This document shows, piece after piece, positions 1 through 11,990 of a stretch of 64,000 nucleotides of DNA. The notes beneath the pieces were generated by a model, which was not told the DNA's origin, did not search any database, and saw only the letters and a program-made list of their open reading frames with translations. Origin of the DNA: Ctenosaura bakeri (taxonomy: Eukaryota > Chordata > Lepidosauria > Squamata > Iguanidae); the NCBI GenBank assembly GCA_948474755.1, contig CAOLHI010001021.1:1-64000 (forward strand), read 5' to 3'. Position 1 is the first letter of the stretch; each line of letters begins with the position of its first letter. A program made the position numbers and the translations under genes.

Positions 1-30
1 TTATTGGCTGTCAACTCAGCTTTGGGTAGA

Positions 31-269
31 GAACCAGCATGGTGTAGTGGTTTGAGCATTGAACTACAACTGTGGAGACCAGGGTCTGTATCCCCACTTG
101 GCTACGGAAACCCACTAGGTGACCTTGGGCAAGTCACATTCTCTCAGCCTCAGAGGAAGGCGAAGGCAAACCTCTCTGAACAAATCTTGCCAAGAAAACC
201 CCCAGATAAGTTTGTCTTAGGGTCTCTGTGAATTGGAAGTGACCCGAAGGCACACAACAGCAACAACAG
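31..269 (+). mobile_element. tRNA-derived SINE, near full length
   Basis: The head has a tRNA-like box A region (GTGTAGTGGTTTGAGC), then a CTTGGGCAAGTCACA body. The tail is a CTTGAAGGCACACAAC-type end followed by CAA repeats. This is the commonest SINE in the window. Its tail resembles squamate BovB-mobilised (Sauria-type) SINEs; the family name is inferred. Confidence 0.85.
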
Positions 270-3080
270 CTTCAGGTTATGACAACCTTATAAATGAGAA
301 ACCCCCATGAGCCCTAGTCTTCAACAACCCCGCTGAGGTTTTGCAAATTCAGGACCGTGGATCCCTTTGATTGAATATAGTCTTTCTCCTTTCCTTCTGC
401 CTTCCGCTTTCCCTAGTATTATCATTTTTTCTCCAATGGCCCGTGTCATCAAATGATGTGTCTAAAGTACAATAGCCTCATTTAGTTCTTTTGGCTTCTA
501 GTGCGTATCAATTTCTGGGAGAAGAGAGGTGGAGGAGGCACATACACTCATGTTCCACTGGATGGTTTCCCATGGATAACTGGTCAGCCATTGTGTGAAC
601 AGAATGATGGGTTAGGTAGGCCTTCCACCTAATCTGGCATGGCCCCTCTTACATTCTTATGTGCATTTTTTAAAATCACAAAATAATGCAGAAATTGGAC
701 TGAACAGACCTATGACTGAGTACACAGGAACCTGACAGGTACCATATCTAGATGGACTCTTAAGTCCCAAGTGGACTTTGAATATCAAATGAGAGTCCTC
801 TTTTGATGTTACATCTAGGTACCCCCTCCGTAGGATCACCCCTTGTTTTCATAATCTTTGTCACACAAGTTTGTCTCTTCATCATAAAATGCACATCCTT
901 GTTCCTGTCTCTAGCCACCTTGGTTGTGAGTACAAAGGCATGGTTAAAACCCATTAGGGGTAACTAATCTGCGTTAAATTATCTTGCCTCTACCCCCCCC
1001 TTGCCCTCCATCAACACCAGGTCCAATTATCCGGCATTAATTGTCGTCACGGTGTCATTTCTTGTTTTCAGTGTTTGTGCCCTATGGAGCCAGGATGTTT
1101 TATTTATGTGAGATGGAAACAACATTGATTAAAATTTCTTTTGCTTGGGTCCGGCAACAGGAAAGGGAATAAGCATGTCAGCCTGCTAATTACTTTCTCC
1201 ATGGAAGTGCCTTGAAGCCATATTTTAAGGACCTAAATCCTTCTGCATAGCTCAGCAGTTCTTCCCTGCCCACCCCTCTTTAGATGGGAGATGGGTGGAA
1301 GAGAAGGAAGAACAGTGCAGATATTATTTCAGTCTCCCTCTTAAAGATAATTGCTTTCTGGTTCTTCCACACCCCTTTCGTGGTCTGTTCCGGGAGATGG
1401 ATCTCCCAGGGAAATTGCTTTCCGTCTCTCCAAGTTGGTGGAGACAGGATGGGGCCTGTGTCATTCCAGCTATGCGTTAATAGACCTTCAAATGAGATTT
1501 CACAGCCTCCGATCAAATTATTTCTTGGGCTTTGGTTACCCCCCAGACTGCAGAGATGGACAGATGTAGACAAGGAAAAGCCCCGTAGCAGCTGAGAGCA
1601 TTGCCAAATCTAAGCCATGTAGGTCTAAGTTGATTTTGCAGGGAGGGAAGAGACAACGTGATAAACCCAAGATGCAAATGTTAATTTTGCACGCTTGGGA
1701 GATCAACAGACAGGGACAAGCAACATAGGAAAGCCTGAAAAAGATGCATGAAACAGTCTTGCAAGTCTACTAAGATCAACCACTGTAATGAAATAATTCC
1801 ATATAGAGCACTCCATCTATTTAATTATCAACATCGGGAGTCTTATGATATCACTGAACTTAGAGCTCTTTTGGGAGAAAGCTTTACTGTGTATCATTTG
1901 ATTCCCCCTTGCAGATTAACCCTTTGGGTTTGGTTTGTATTCAGTTATAACTGAATTATATAAAAGGGGGTGGGAGAAAAGTGTAATCATATGCAATAGA
2001 ATTATTGGTGTCTGTTCTTGGATGAGCAAATTGAACTTATAGATGGGTGGAAAGCTTGTTCTGCTGCTCTATTTGGAAGGTACATATCAAAAAAGAGGGA
2101 CAAATTGAGAGAAGGGGGTAAGAAAGTATATTTTAGGGAGAGTTGGATATAAAATTGTCTAAGTGAGGAAGAGATGAGCACGTATTAGGAGAATCGAACA
2201 CAAAAATAAATATGACTATTCATGTGGCCGTTTAAAAGCTTTACAACATAAATCTACCTAATTTGGTCTTCCTAGATCGATATGTAAATTGAAACGGTAA
2301 TTACATTTTTCCAAATTTGCCATGCAGTGCTGTTATATTTTTTAAATGCATATAAAATGTGTAAATTATGGAAATGTGTACAAAATGTGCGTATTAGTGA
2401 AAATAACATAATAACATAATAAATGAAAATGCATCATATTAGAGAAGATTTGCTTTCAAAAAATGCCTGTCTCAGGCAAATTGTGTGTTACATCTATTAC
2501 ACCTGGGAGCTGCAGGCATAGACTGTCATGTTTACTTTAAAATTTCTGTATAGCATTTAGACACCTTTTCGTGCCTTTTGAATGAATCTTCTTCTTCCAT
2601 CATCACCATCATCATCGTCGTAAGGAGGTACTTCGAATGCTAACTGAAATGATGGGTAGTTGTGAATTAGGAGAAGAGCAGTCCTTTTCACAGGATTGTT
2701 GCTATCAGTGGCATAATTGCAAAGCCAGGTCAATCCAATGGGTGCTAGGTACCAGCATGGCAGCATATCTAATGTGTTTGAGCGTAATCCACCAGTCAAA
2801 TTTTAGTTCAGTGCTGACAATGGGACAGCATCCTCCACGATATATAAGGCCCCAAGCTAGCATAGGGACGGCACACCAGAATATGTGGCATTCGCAACAC
2901 TTTCCTAGGACAGAGCACTTGCTGTTTCTTTGAATCTGACACCTAAGAGTACGGCCTCCCTAATGGTAGAGCTGGTCTTCCCAACATGGTAAGATGGTCA
3001 TCTAGGGCTGAGATCCCACACAGAGGAGATAGAATGTACCTTTCTGCTGATGGACCTATGCCAGTGCTTTCTGAACTGTG
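270..3080. other. Intronic sequence, no recognised element
   Basis: Mostly AT-rich single-copy-looking sequence. The reading frames near 1284-1595 lie on both strands and are not supported as coding. A short imperfect ATC/CAT run lies near 2600-2622. No splice-flanked exon was recognised. Confidence 0.5.
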
Positions 3081-3199
3081 ACCTTCTAGGTATTTTGGAC
3101 TTCAGCTCCCAGAATCACTGAGCATTGGCCAAGGCATTTGGGACTTCCGGTAGCTGAAGTCCAAAACACCTGGAGGACTAGAGTTTGGGGAATCTAGGC
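3081..3199. repeat. Hairpin repeat of the 'TTTTGGACTTCAGCT' family
   Basis: The left arm around 3081-3108 and the right arm around 3152-3177 are inverted copies of a TTTTGGACTTCAGCT-type sequence. Related copies lie near 51937, 52115 and 63236. It is probably a small non-autonomous DNA element; the superfamily is not determined. Confidence 0.6.
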
Positions 3200-3914
3200 A
3201 GTAGTTGTGCAATGCCACTTCGTTGGTGAATTGCAACACTGAGCAACATTGGCCACAGTCCTGTATGATCCAGTGTAGCATGGCAGTTCCACATGCAAAA
3301 CTATGCAAAAGCTGGCCATTTACCAACCCCAGATGTACCACAGAGTCCCTCCACCACCATTCTGCCTGGCCACTACATGCCTGGCGAAATTAGTGGAGGC
3401 TCAGAGAAGCACCTGCCTATGTTTCTAAGGTCTGCTAGAGGTTTCAGCTGCTGATTTAATCATTTTGCATCTAGGTATATGGACATAGCCAGATCTGATC
3501 CCTCACCATGATCGGAGGCATGGGATAGCCTGGGGAGAGGGGTTGCAACATCTCTGTGGTAGGTCATGGGAGCTTTGTTCAGTGTGGAGGGAGCAATACA
3601 AACCTCTGCATCAACCAAACAAGTGACGTGAGCAGGTATCAAGCAGACTTCTGCTTGCGTATGCGATTAATAGGATTGGTAGTCAAAATGCAAAATTTTG
3701 TATGCACAGAGTGCCTCTGCGCGTGCAAATGTGCGTGCACAATGGCACCACACGCACAACTCCATTTTCAAAACCTTGAACTGAGTGTAGGCATTTTGCA
3801 TTGGACCAAAAATGTCCAGCAGTTTCTGTAGTGGAAGGTATGCCCATGTAAGATGTAGAGTTGCCAGGCTGAAAACTGGAGAGGGTTCTGGCACCATTAA
3901 TGATTTTGTAGAAG
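3200..3914. other. Intronic sequence, no recognised element
   Basis: No exon or repeat was recognised. Short frames occur on both strands without splice or homology support. Confidence 0.4.
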
Positions 3915-4064
3915 AGAGCCAGCATGGTGTCGAGGAAACCAGGGTTCAATTCCCTCTTGGCCGTGGAAACCCATCGTGCATTCTCAGCCCCGGAAAACCC
4001 TGTGATATGTTTGTCTTATGGCTGCCATGCATTGGAAATGCTTTGAAGACACACGACCACAAAG
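3915..4064 (+). mobile_element. tRNA-derived SINE, internally deleted
   Basis: It starts with GAGCCAGCATGGTGT as in the other copies, loses part of the head and body, and ends in a degenerate TTTGAAGACACACGACCAC tail. An old copy. Confidence 0.7.
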
Positions 4065-4912
4065 AAGAGGGAATTTCAGCAGGTGTGCTTGCTGCCCAGT
4101 TTCTGGCTTAAGTGTTTTAATACGGACACTTGACCATGCTGGAAGGTAATAGGCAATCATTTCCTCAGAGTATTTATTGACATTATCTGTTCTTTTGTGA
4201 CTGTTGAAGTTATCTGTTCTCCCTCACCCATCATAAAATTCTTAGGAACCCGTCTTGCCTTTGCCTCTGTTTCTTCCCTCCCTTCTAGGGGCTCTAGTTA
4301 CTAATAAACATCTTGTTATATGGCTGTTAAGGCCTGTAATAGTGCTGTTTAACCCCTCGTCCTTTGCCTAATGGGTTGTGAAGTCGGTTCCCCAGCTGCC
4401 AATCCTTTTTCTCCTCTTATTGCTGGTCATTAAAAGAGGCATCAATCATTAACTGACTGGAGCAAAGAAGGGCAAAAGCAAGTCGTCTTTCAGGGGGACT
4501 CTGGAACCAACCTTTGGATCCTGGGGAGTTTCACAAATAAGACAAAGCTGCAGGCAGCTTGGGAACAAAAGGCCAAACTATCTTTGAGTTGGCGACCAAA
4601 GGAGGCAAAATCTAGCACTTTGGGATCAGGGGGAGATAAGATTGGATTTTGAAATGAAAAAGACTTTGGACGTCAGTCACGTTGAAAGAAATGGGTCTCG
4701 TTTCCTTGTGAAAAATGCACAAAATCAAGGTAGACTCAGCTCTAGTCATACTCTGTTGCACCTGCTCTGGGATGATTTTCTTGGCAGTTCGGCCTTCACT
4801 GGCTTTATTCTGCCTTTCTAGTAACTTTCCTTAAAGCAAGGGTAGACAACTGTGGGAGTCTAGGGAAGCACCAGGCTCACAGCAGAGCTTAGAAGGTTGC
4901 GCCTCCATGCCG
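4065..4912. other. Intronic sequence, no recognised element
   Basis: Single-copy-looking sequence. No exon, repeat or RNA gene was recognised. Confidence 0.4.
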
Positions 4913-5572
4913 CGTTGTTGTTGTGTGCCTTCAAGTTGGTTCTGACTTATGGCAACTCTAAGGCTGAACCTATCACAGGGGTTTCTGAGGCTGAGAATGG
5001 TCCTTTCCGCACTGGCCTATTAAAACGGTGAAGAGCGACCTCCGATGGAGGTCTTCTGCACCGTGGAGTGGACTGGGTCAGACTACTTTTCGTAGTTCTG
5101 CACTTCCGCTCCTGCAAAACCGGAACTGGTCGAGCAGTATGCTTTTTAAAAACCTCTTTTAAGAGGTTTTTAAAAAGCACGGAGCGTGCGACCCCGTGTC
5201 GCTCCGTCGCCACGCTCCAGTGCAGATTTGCAGACACGCACTAGTGCATGCCTGCAGATCTGCCGGGGACGGGCTTTAGGCTGGCGAGCTTCTCCGGTTG
5301 GTGGAGAGCCTCCACCAACTGGAAGCCGCCATTTTGGACGCCGGAGCAGTGCGGAGCGACGAACTCGCACTGCTCCTCATCCTGATGGACTTGCCCAGAT
5401 GCTGAAGAAGTCCAGTGAGTCCCGTTTTTGCGTGGTTCCTTTCCCATGTGCGGAAAGGGTCAATGTGTGACACTCCCAAGGTTACCCGGTGGGTTTCCGT
5501 GGCCAAATGGGGAATCAAATCTTGGTCTCCAGAGTCACAGTCCAATGTTCAGACCACTATTCCACTCTGGGT
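4913..5572 (-). mobile_element. tRNA-derived SINE split by a 463-bp DNA element
   Basis: The minus-strand SINE tail and body are at 4913-4998. The remainder, from GTGTGACACTCCCAAGG to the tRNA-like head, is at 5465-5572. Removing 4999-5461 and one AAT restores the normal SINE order GAGAAT-GTGTGAC seen in other copies, for example at 38349. Confidence 0.85.
4999..5461. mobile_element. Non-autonomous DNA transposon, 463 bp, 3-bp duplication AAT
   Basis: The ends are inverted: GGTCCTTTCCGCAC on the left, and on the right the complement of GACCCTTTCCGCAC. AAT at 4996-4998 is repeated at 5462-5464. Internally, a self-complementary AAAACCTCTTTTAAGAGG-type hairpin lies near 5150-5176, and GC-rich segments are shared with 20810-21306. 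No transposase is encoded. The superfamily is unknown. Confidence 0.85.
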
Positions 5573-5582
5573 CTCACACACA

Positions 5583-5930
5583 TTTTTGTTCCTAAATAGC
5601 CCCCCAAACCCCAAAACTCTTTCGGGGCCAGTGGGGGTTATTGACCCCAGGTTTTTTGGAGGGACAGTGCCATTTTAAGGCCAGGGAGGCCTTTTTCAAA
5701 AGAAAAGTAAGTGACCAGAAGTCACTTTTTAATTTTTTTAATTTTATTTTTTAACAAAGGCCTCACCTTATTCTCAAATGGCCTTAAGGGGATGTGGTGA
5801 AAGTGCCCCCCCACAGCCATAGAAAGCATTTGGGTGTTTTTTTTTAAACAATTCATATTGGGGCACAAAAATGTCTCTAGAGCTGCATATCGCACACAAG
5901 CCACCCTTTGTGAACCCCTGCCTATGAACA
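5583..5930 (+). repeat. Dispersed repeat family Z
   Basis: It contains a small hairpin, GTGACCAGAAGTCAC, near 5712-5726, followed by a conserved-looking CTCAAATGGCCTTAAGGGG segment. Related sequence, partly reversed, occurs at 11680-11990 and 19475-19760. The similarity was judged by eye and the family is not identified. Confidence 0.4.
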
Positions 5931-6904
5931 GTAAGGGAAGGGAACTTCAGGTGAGGGGTCTAATCCAGCCCTCCTAAATTGCCATCTGATCCTCTAGGCT
6001 TTCTAAGATGGGCTCTGCCACTTCTTTGGAGCAGTATTGTTTGATGGTTTCCTAGCATTTTTGTTTGTTCCTGTTTCAAATGGTCAAAGTGTCTTTTCTA
6101 TGGCTTAATCATTAAAAATAAGAACTTTAAGTCAAACCATGCTGGTGTTTGTGTTCTCATCCTTTTGCATCTCCCTTTCCCTGGAATGTGGTCCTTCAAG
6201 AACTTTTCTGCAATGGAATTTGGCTGAAAGAGATTCCACACCCTTGGTGAAGAAGTTACTCCTCCATCATTGTAAGATTTGTTGACATCCTGATTCCTGA
6301 TGGACTTTGGTCTGGCTTTGAACTTCAGCCTGTTGTTTTCTTCCTTGTAATGCAAGAATAACCCTTTTGGTTTTGAGCAAAGGCCCATTTACTTCTGTGT
6401 CCCATGACAAGTAGCAAGGGAGCCCAGAAGTGGGACATGAGGGTGATACCCAAATTTATCCAAAGAGTATATCACTAAACATTAAACCCAGTCATAAGAT
6501 TGCATTGAGCCATCCTGGCCTTAAGAAGGTCTGTACTAGGTCAGATAATGGTCCAGGGGTAAGAAGCCATGAACCCCCAGATGTTGGAGGTCTTGAAGTT
6601 TCAATCTAACAACACCTGGAGGGGTACATTTTCCCCATTCCTGGCTGATTCCAACTTCTTTTTTCACCAATAGATGCATATAGAAAATATTGACCAGTGG
6701 ATGCATCCAGAAATATTGCAAGCAGAGCATAACCTACAAAGGCCAGGGTTCACAGGGTTAGAGCACTGGAATTCTTCATTTAGCCAGAATTATAACACCA
6801 TTTCCCTCCTCTGTTCCCTCCACGCTTAGCTTCCACCTTTTAGGAAACTGGTGGAGGGTAAAGGGTTTTCAGCAACAATATATTCTTGTGAGTCATCCTT
6901 GTTG
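5931..6904. other. Intronic sequence, one weak pseudogene-like frame
   Basis: Apart from the frame at 6098-6388, described separately, nothing was recognised here. Confidence 0.35.
6098..6388 (-). pseudogene. Possible retroposed gene fragment, 96-residue frame
   Basis: An uninterrupted minus-strand frame with protein-like composition and few low-complexity runs. It includes short segments such as VWNLFQPNSIAEKFL. I do not recognise a family, see no clear poly-A tail and see no splice sites. It may be a pseudogene fragment or chance. Confidence 0.15.
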
Positions 6905-6917
6905 AGCTGTGAAGTCC

Positions 6918-7010
6918 ATACCTTCCAACATTTCATAGATGAAAACTATGGAGCCAAAACTCATTCTTCAAATGGAGGAGGCAAATGTCCTAATGCTCTG
7001 TCCTAACGCC
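6918..7010 (+). repeat. Fragment of dispersed repeat family Y
   Basis: ATACCTTCCAACATTTCA followed by GATGAAAACT matches the start of the longer copy at 13280. The fragment is short. Confidence 0.4.
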
Positions 7011-7155
7011 ATGGGAGGAAGGACCATTTTGTGTAGGATGCTGTGACCGCAACACTCTCACTCACTTTCCCATAATGCTATTTTACCATCTTTGTGTCTG
7101 ATGAAGAAGCCCATGAAGCTTTGAAAGCTAGCGTGCTGTATTTTGCTTCTTTAGG

Positions 7156-7350
7156 TTGGCCCAATATGGCTTAGTGGTTTGAACACTGAACTATGACCCT
7201 GGAGACCAGAGTCTGAGTTCTCACTTACCCTTGGAAACCCAGTGAGTAACCTTAGCTGTGTCACACATTCTCAGCCCCCAGCAAAACCCATGATAGGTTT
7301 GCCTTAGGGCTGACATAAGTCAAAAACTACTTGAAGGCACACAACTAAAA
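7156..7350 (+). mobile_element. tRNA-derived SINE, diverged
   Basis: The tRNA-like head (GCTTAGTGGTTTGAACACTG), body and CTTGAAGGCACACAAC tail are all recognisable, with many substitutions. Confidence 0.8.
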
Positions 7351-9453
7351 AGGGAGCATGGCTTCACATGGGCTAACCTAACAAAATGCTTTTGTATTGC
7401 CTTGGTCTTCCTCTGGAAGAACAAGCAGACACTCTGATGGTTGCGTGGTACATTTTGTTCCCTACAATGCCAAGAGACTGTGGAATGCGCTATACAGCAA
7501 GGACTAGGAAATGGATATTTTATCTTACAGGAGACTGTACATGACCAACGGATGCCTAGAAGTCACAATTTCTACTGAATTTGTTAGCTTTGTGGAATTT
7601 TTCTTCCTGCAAATGCACTTTGCAGTAATGACTTGGCAACCTTGGCAAACTATATTACAATGTACAACCTTGTGGTTCAGGGCTCCCCATTCTCTTCAGA
7701 TTCTAGTATATCAGGGTGGGAGACAGAAATACATTTTGTTCCCTAAATAAAGATGGATACTTGATTTCCCAGGGCTGGTCATCTAATTTTTCCTACAGTT
7801 ACAGGGGAAGGAAAGTCACCTTTAAAGGTATCACCACAGAAAGGAGTTTATATTGTGTTCCTCCCCCACATTAATAGGCATTTTAATACATTTTTGGTGA
7901 TTTGGGGGTGACAAAATAGCACAAAATTGTGGGAAAAAAATCAATTTGGGCATGTTCAGGGGACTTGGGAGTCGTCAGACATATGGCTGGGCGTTGTATG
8001 AGGTGTGCTGGCTTCACCTACCCTTACCGATCTTGCTTGCCCCCTCTGCAAGGCCTGTTCTTCCTCTTTCCCTGTCACTCATGGGCTCCTTGCTCATTTA
8101 ATTTTCTATATTTAGTCTGAGCAAGGAGGTCTCCATCTTGTTTTAAGGGCGCCCAGGGAACCATTGAGTTAGGGAAAGCTTACATTGCACTCAGTTCATC
8201 TTCATACAACGGAGCCCACTATTATTTTATGAGGTCTCTGGAGGAAGATAAAAAGCTGGTACGTTCCAACAACGGGTCGTAAATCAGACACAGAGGGGAA
8301 GAGAGGAAGGAAGAACGGTTGCAGGAAATCTGGTAAACGCAGCACTTCCCCCTCTGTATAGCTTAAGCAAAAGGAAGACCTGCTGACAAAGATCTGAGAT
8401 GCTACTTTTTTGGACAGCAAGTCCCAGAATTTCCTGGCCGGCATGGCCAAAATGGCTGGGGGCAGAAATGACAAAGGGGATTGGAGAGAGAATGAATGAA
8501 AAGCTAGAAGACATCCCGTAAGATTCAACCATCGCTGAAGGCAATAAAATTGAGGTCTAGTTTTTCTGTATATTCTCCAGTGGTGAAGAAGACATGTTCC
8601 AGTTGGGAACAGGTCTGTCCTTTACCTACAAAGGCCATCCTTTGATCTCAGGTTTTGGCCCCAAAATTTCAGTCTAGGATGATTCTGAACTGGCAATCCC
8701 TCCAGTTCTAGCAAATAATTGCATTCAGAAGATCATGTTGGGTTTAAACCCATTACGTTGGTCCACACCAGCTCCCACATCTGGGAGCTAAGGAAATGTC
8801 CTTGCAGGAAATTGTCTTATTTAGAATTAAGATGGTATATAATATATTTTTTTGTTTGTTTGTTTTGCCATGTAAACTGGCTTCAAGATTTCTCTTTCAA
8901 GATTCATCTATGGATCTACAAATATCTGATCTCTATAAAAGTGATCAATAAATATCCCGGAGTCAGTAACTAAAAAGTGAGGTAATAATGCAGGTCTGAG
9001 AATTGTGATGCTGATGATGTCACGGCCAGATGGTTGTCATGGAAACAACATTTCAGGTAAGGCTGGTCCCTTGCTTTCAGCTAAATTCTCCATTATTTGA
9101 TCTCAGCTAGAATATTTTCTTCTGTTTCAAAGTTAAGAAAGATAAAGTCTCACATGTTGGGTGCTGGAGCTGAACTAGCAGTGCCCTGAGAGCAGGGAAG
9201 AAGAACTCCTAAAGCAATTGCCAAGAAATATATTTTATAAAAATTGTCTAAAGATATGGCCAATGAGACTGATAAGGAACCTCTAACTCCAGAGGTGAGT
9301 TGCCTGAAGGCCCCAAGCCAATACAGACAGGCTGAATGGAGGACTAGAACTGTTTCTTATATCCAGTGGGGAAAAAGAATAAAATCTGTCCAGAGATATC
9401 TGTCCATTAGCTATGGCTGTACCACGGTTAAATTGTTGTCATTGGCATGGCAG
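7351..9453. other. Intronic sequence, little recognised
   Basis: A fragment with AAGTCCCAGAATTTCCTGG near 8405-8462 resembles the hairpin repeats. The minus-strand frames at 8202-8544 overlap each other in different phases and are not supported as coding. Confidence 0.4.
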
Positions 9454-10325
9454 GTTCATAGAATCATAGAATCATAGAAATGTAGAGTTGGGAGAGACCC
9501 CAGGGGCCATCCAGTCCAACCTCCTGCCATGCAGGAACACCCTCAAAGCACTCCCGACAGATGGCCATCCAACCTCTGCTTAAAAACCTCCAAGGAAGGA
9601 GACTCCACCACACTCCGAAGCAGCATAGTCCACTGCCGGACAACCCTGACTGTCAGGAAGTTCTTCCTGAGGTTCAGATGGAATCTCCTTTCCTGCAGCT
9701 TGAATCTATTGCTCCTTGTCCTGGTTCTGGAGCAGCAGAAAACAAGCCCTCTCTTTCCTCTACATGGCATCCCTTCAAATATTTAAACATGGCTATCATG
9801 TCCCCTCTGAACTTTCTCTTCTGCAGACTAAACATCCCCAGCTCTCTCAGTCTATCCTCATAGGGCTTCATGGCTTCCAGGCCCCTCATCATTTTGGTCG
9901 CCCTCCTCTGGACTTGCTCCAGCTTGACCACGTCCTTCTTGAATTGGGGTGCCCAGAACTGGACACAATATTCAAGATGAGGTCTAACCAGAGCAGAGTA
10001 GAGTGGTACCAGTACCTCCCTCGATCTAGACACCAGACTCCTATTGATGCAGCCGAGAATTGCATTGGCTTTCTTGTCTGCCGCATCACACTGCTGACTC
10101 ATGTCCAGCTTGTGGTCTATGAAGACTCCTAGACCCCTTTTACACGTACTGCTATCCATCCACGTGTCCCCCATCCTATATTTCTGTGTTCCATTTTTTC
10201 TACCTAAGTGTAGGACCTTGCACTTCTCTCTGTTGAAACTCGGTTCAACTATATCAGCCACGTGGCTGTCTTTTGGAGTCCCCCACAATGCCACAAACGT
10301 GGTATCATCTCCAGCTGTTGGGGGT
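9454..10325 (-). mobile_element. CR1 LINE, 3' part with degraded reverse transcriptase end
   Basis: The left edge carries the repeated AATCATAG motif, the CR1 3' end read backwards. The minus-strand translation gives the C-terminal CR1 ORF2 region, with segments such as [24 protein letters not shown] and [10 protein letters not shown] frameshift near 9720-9770 separates the last ~75 residues, and the 5' part is missing. A dead copy, and the longest CR1 in the window. Confidence 0.93.
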
Positions 10326-11294
10326 GAGGTGTGATGGCAACCATCAAGATAGAATACAGAGAATATTTGGAAAATATTTGCAAAAGGGACTCTCTCTGTG
10401 GGTGGAATGAGTGGAAGAGAATGAAAGAGAAAAGTCATAGAAATTTTTCGGAAGGGAAAAAAGACATAGAGAGAAGGATGCTTTAATTTTTTCATGAAAG
10501 CTTTAATCCTGTTCAAAGTTGTTAATCGTTATTTTTCATATCTTTTAATATATGGATGCAACTATGGAGAACGACTACTGATTCATCCCATTGAATACAT
10601 TGTGTCTTATCTCAGGATATATAATTTCCTTGAGATTATTGTTTTTTCTTTGCTAGGTTCAAATCTCCCTATACTAGGTTGTGAGCTGCTTCTTCTTTCC
10701 ACCCTATAGTGAATTTTGTCCGTATTAAGGACACATTTTCGAAATGTGTGCATTGTTTCTGTGTGCCTTTCCTCCCCAAACCTATGCATTTTTTGCATGT
10801 ATCTAAGTCCACTGGTTAAAGTGTATGGATTCGAGATGTACAGTTTTTCAAATGTGCACATGTTTTTGAATGCACGTTTTGTTTCATTTTGTTTGTGATG
10901 GCATGGCAGACTTAGAAGAATGTAGATTTCTGACCCACAAATTGCCCTCAGGTTCCAGGAGCTGCAAATGGAGGAATCTCACATTAAAATGTGAGTGCAA
11001 CAAATTTCTCAGCTGTTCCTAGTTGCTGTTCTCCATCTGAGCTGTGTCAGACTGTGCCTCTTGGGTGATTAGAAAATTCTGTAAATATACAGCATACATT
11101 GCCAATATGCATCTGGGAACAGGACAGGAATGGTTTTGCATACTGAGTGCATTTAGAATGTTCCGTTATTAAATCTGCAAGACAGAAAGAAGGGTATAGG
11201 AAATGGCTTCTGTCCAACCTTATGTCCATTTGCAACAATGAGAGACGGAAAATAATTTATTTCAAATTGACCCTCTTGATGAAAGTGGTATTTC
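10326..11294. other. Intronic sequence, no recognised element
   Basis: AT-rich. TGTGCA/TGCACA-rich stretches near 10740-10890 weakly recall the repeats at 43000 and 44700. No exon was seen. Confidence 0.35.
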
Positions 11295-11668
11295 CATACC
11301 TTAGAATCAAAGAGCTAGAAGAAACCACATGGGCCATTGAGTCTACCCACCCCCTGCCATACAGGGATATGCCATCAAAGCATTCTTGACAGATGGCCAT
11401 CCAGCCTGTTTAAAAATCTGCAAAGGTAGAGACTCCACCACACTCTGAGGCAGTGCATTCCACTGTCAAACTGCTCTTACCACCAGGAAGTTCTTCTTAA
11501 TGTTTAGGTGGCATCTCTTTTCTTGCAATTTGAAGTCATTGCTCCATGTCCTAGTCTCTGGAGCAGCAGAAAACAAGCTTGTTCTATCTTCCACATGATA
11601 TCCCTTCAAATATTTAAACATGGCTATCATGTCACATCTTAACCTTCTTTTCATCAGACTAAACAGAG
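11295..11668 (-). mobile_element. CR1 LINE 3' fragment, diverged
   Basis: The order matches the CR1 at 9454: TAGAATCAAAGAGCTAGAAG, then CCATACAGGGATATGCC, then the region encoding FKYLKGYHVED on the minus strand. It is more diverged than the other CR1 copies, so probably an older insertion. Confidence 0.85.
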
Positions 11669-11679
11669 CTTGTCAAAAA

Positions 11680-11990
11680 GAAAGCTCCCCTTCTCATAAA
11701 TAGCTTCTAGCATGTGGGGGGTCCTTTTATGCTTCGGAGAGATATTTTTCTTACAAAAGGAAGTGATCCAGCAATCACTTCTGTTATTTTCCTGTTTTGT
11801 TTTTTCAAAGACCTCTTCTGAGCCTAACATGGCTTTACGGGCTTCCAAAAATGTGGTAGAAATGCACCTACATCTCTACCAAGTGTTGGGGTGGTTGGAG
11901 GGGGGGGAATCAAATTTTTGACCTGGAGGGGGGCTAATGGCCAAAAACCTGGGGGTGCATGCGTCCTGCAGGCAGTACTCTGCTCACCCT
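11680..11990 (-). repeat. Dispersed repeat family Z, opposite orientation
   Basis: It carries GGAAGTGATCCAGCAATCAC at 11758-11777, which parallels the hairpin at 5712, and downstream segments resembling the complement of 5740-5890. By-eye match only. Confidence 0.35.

Noticed and set aside
9674..10516. A 280-residue frame as a host gene
   Set aside because: The translation is the C-terminal reverse transcriptase region of CR1, ending in unrelated sequence at the 5' side. It is a truncated transposon copy.
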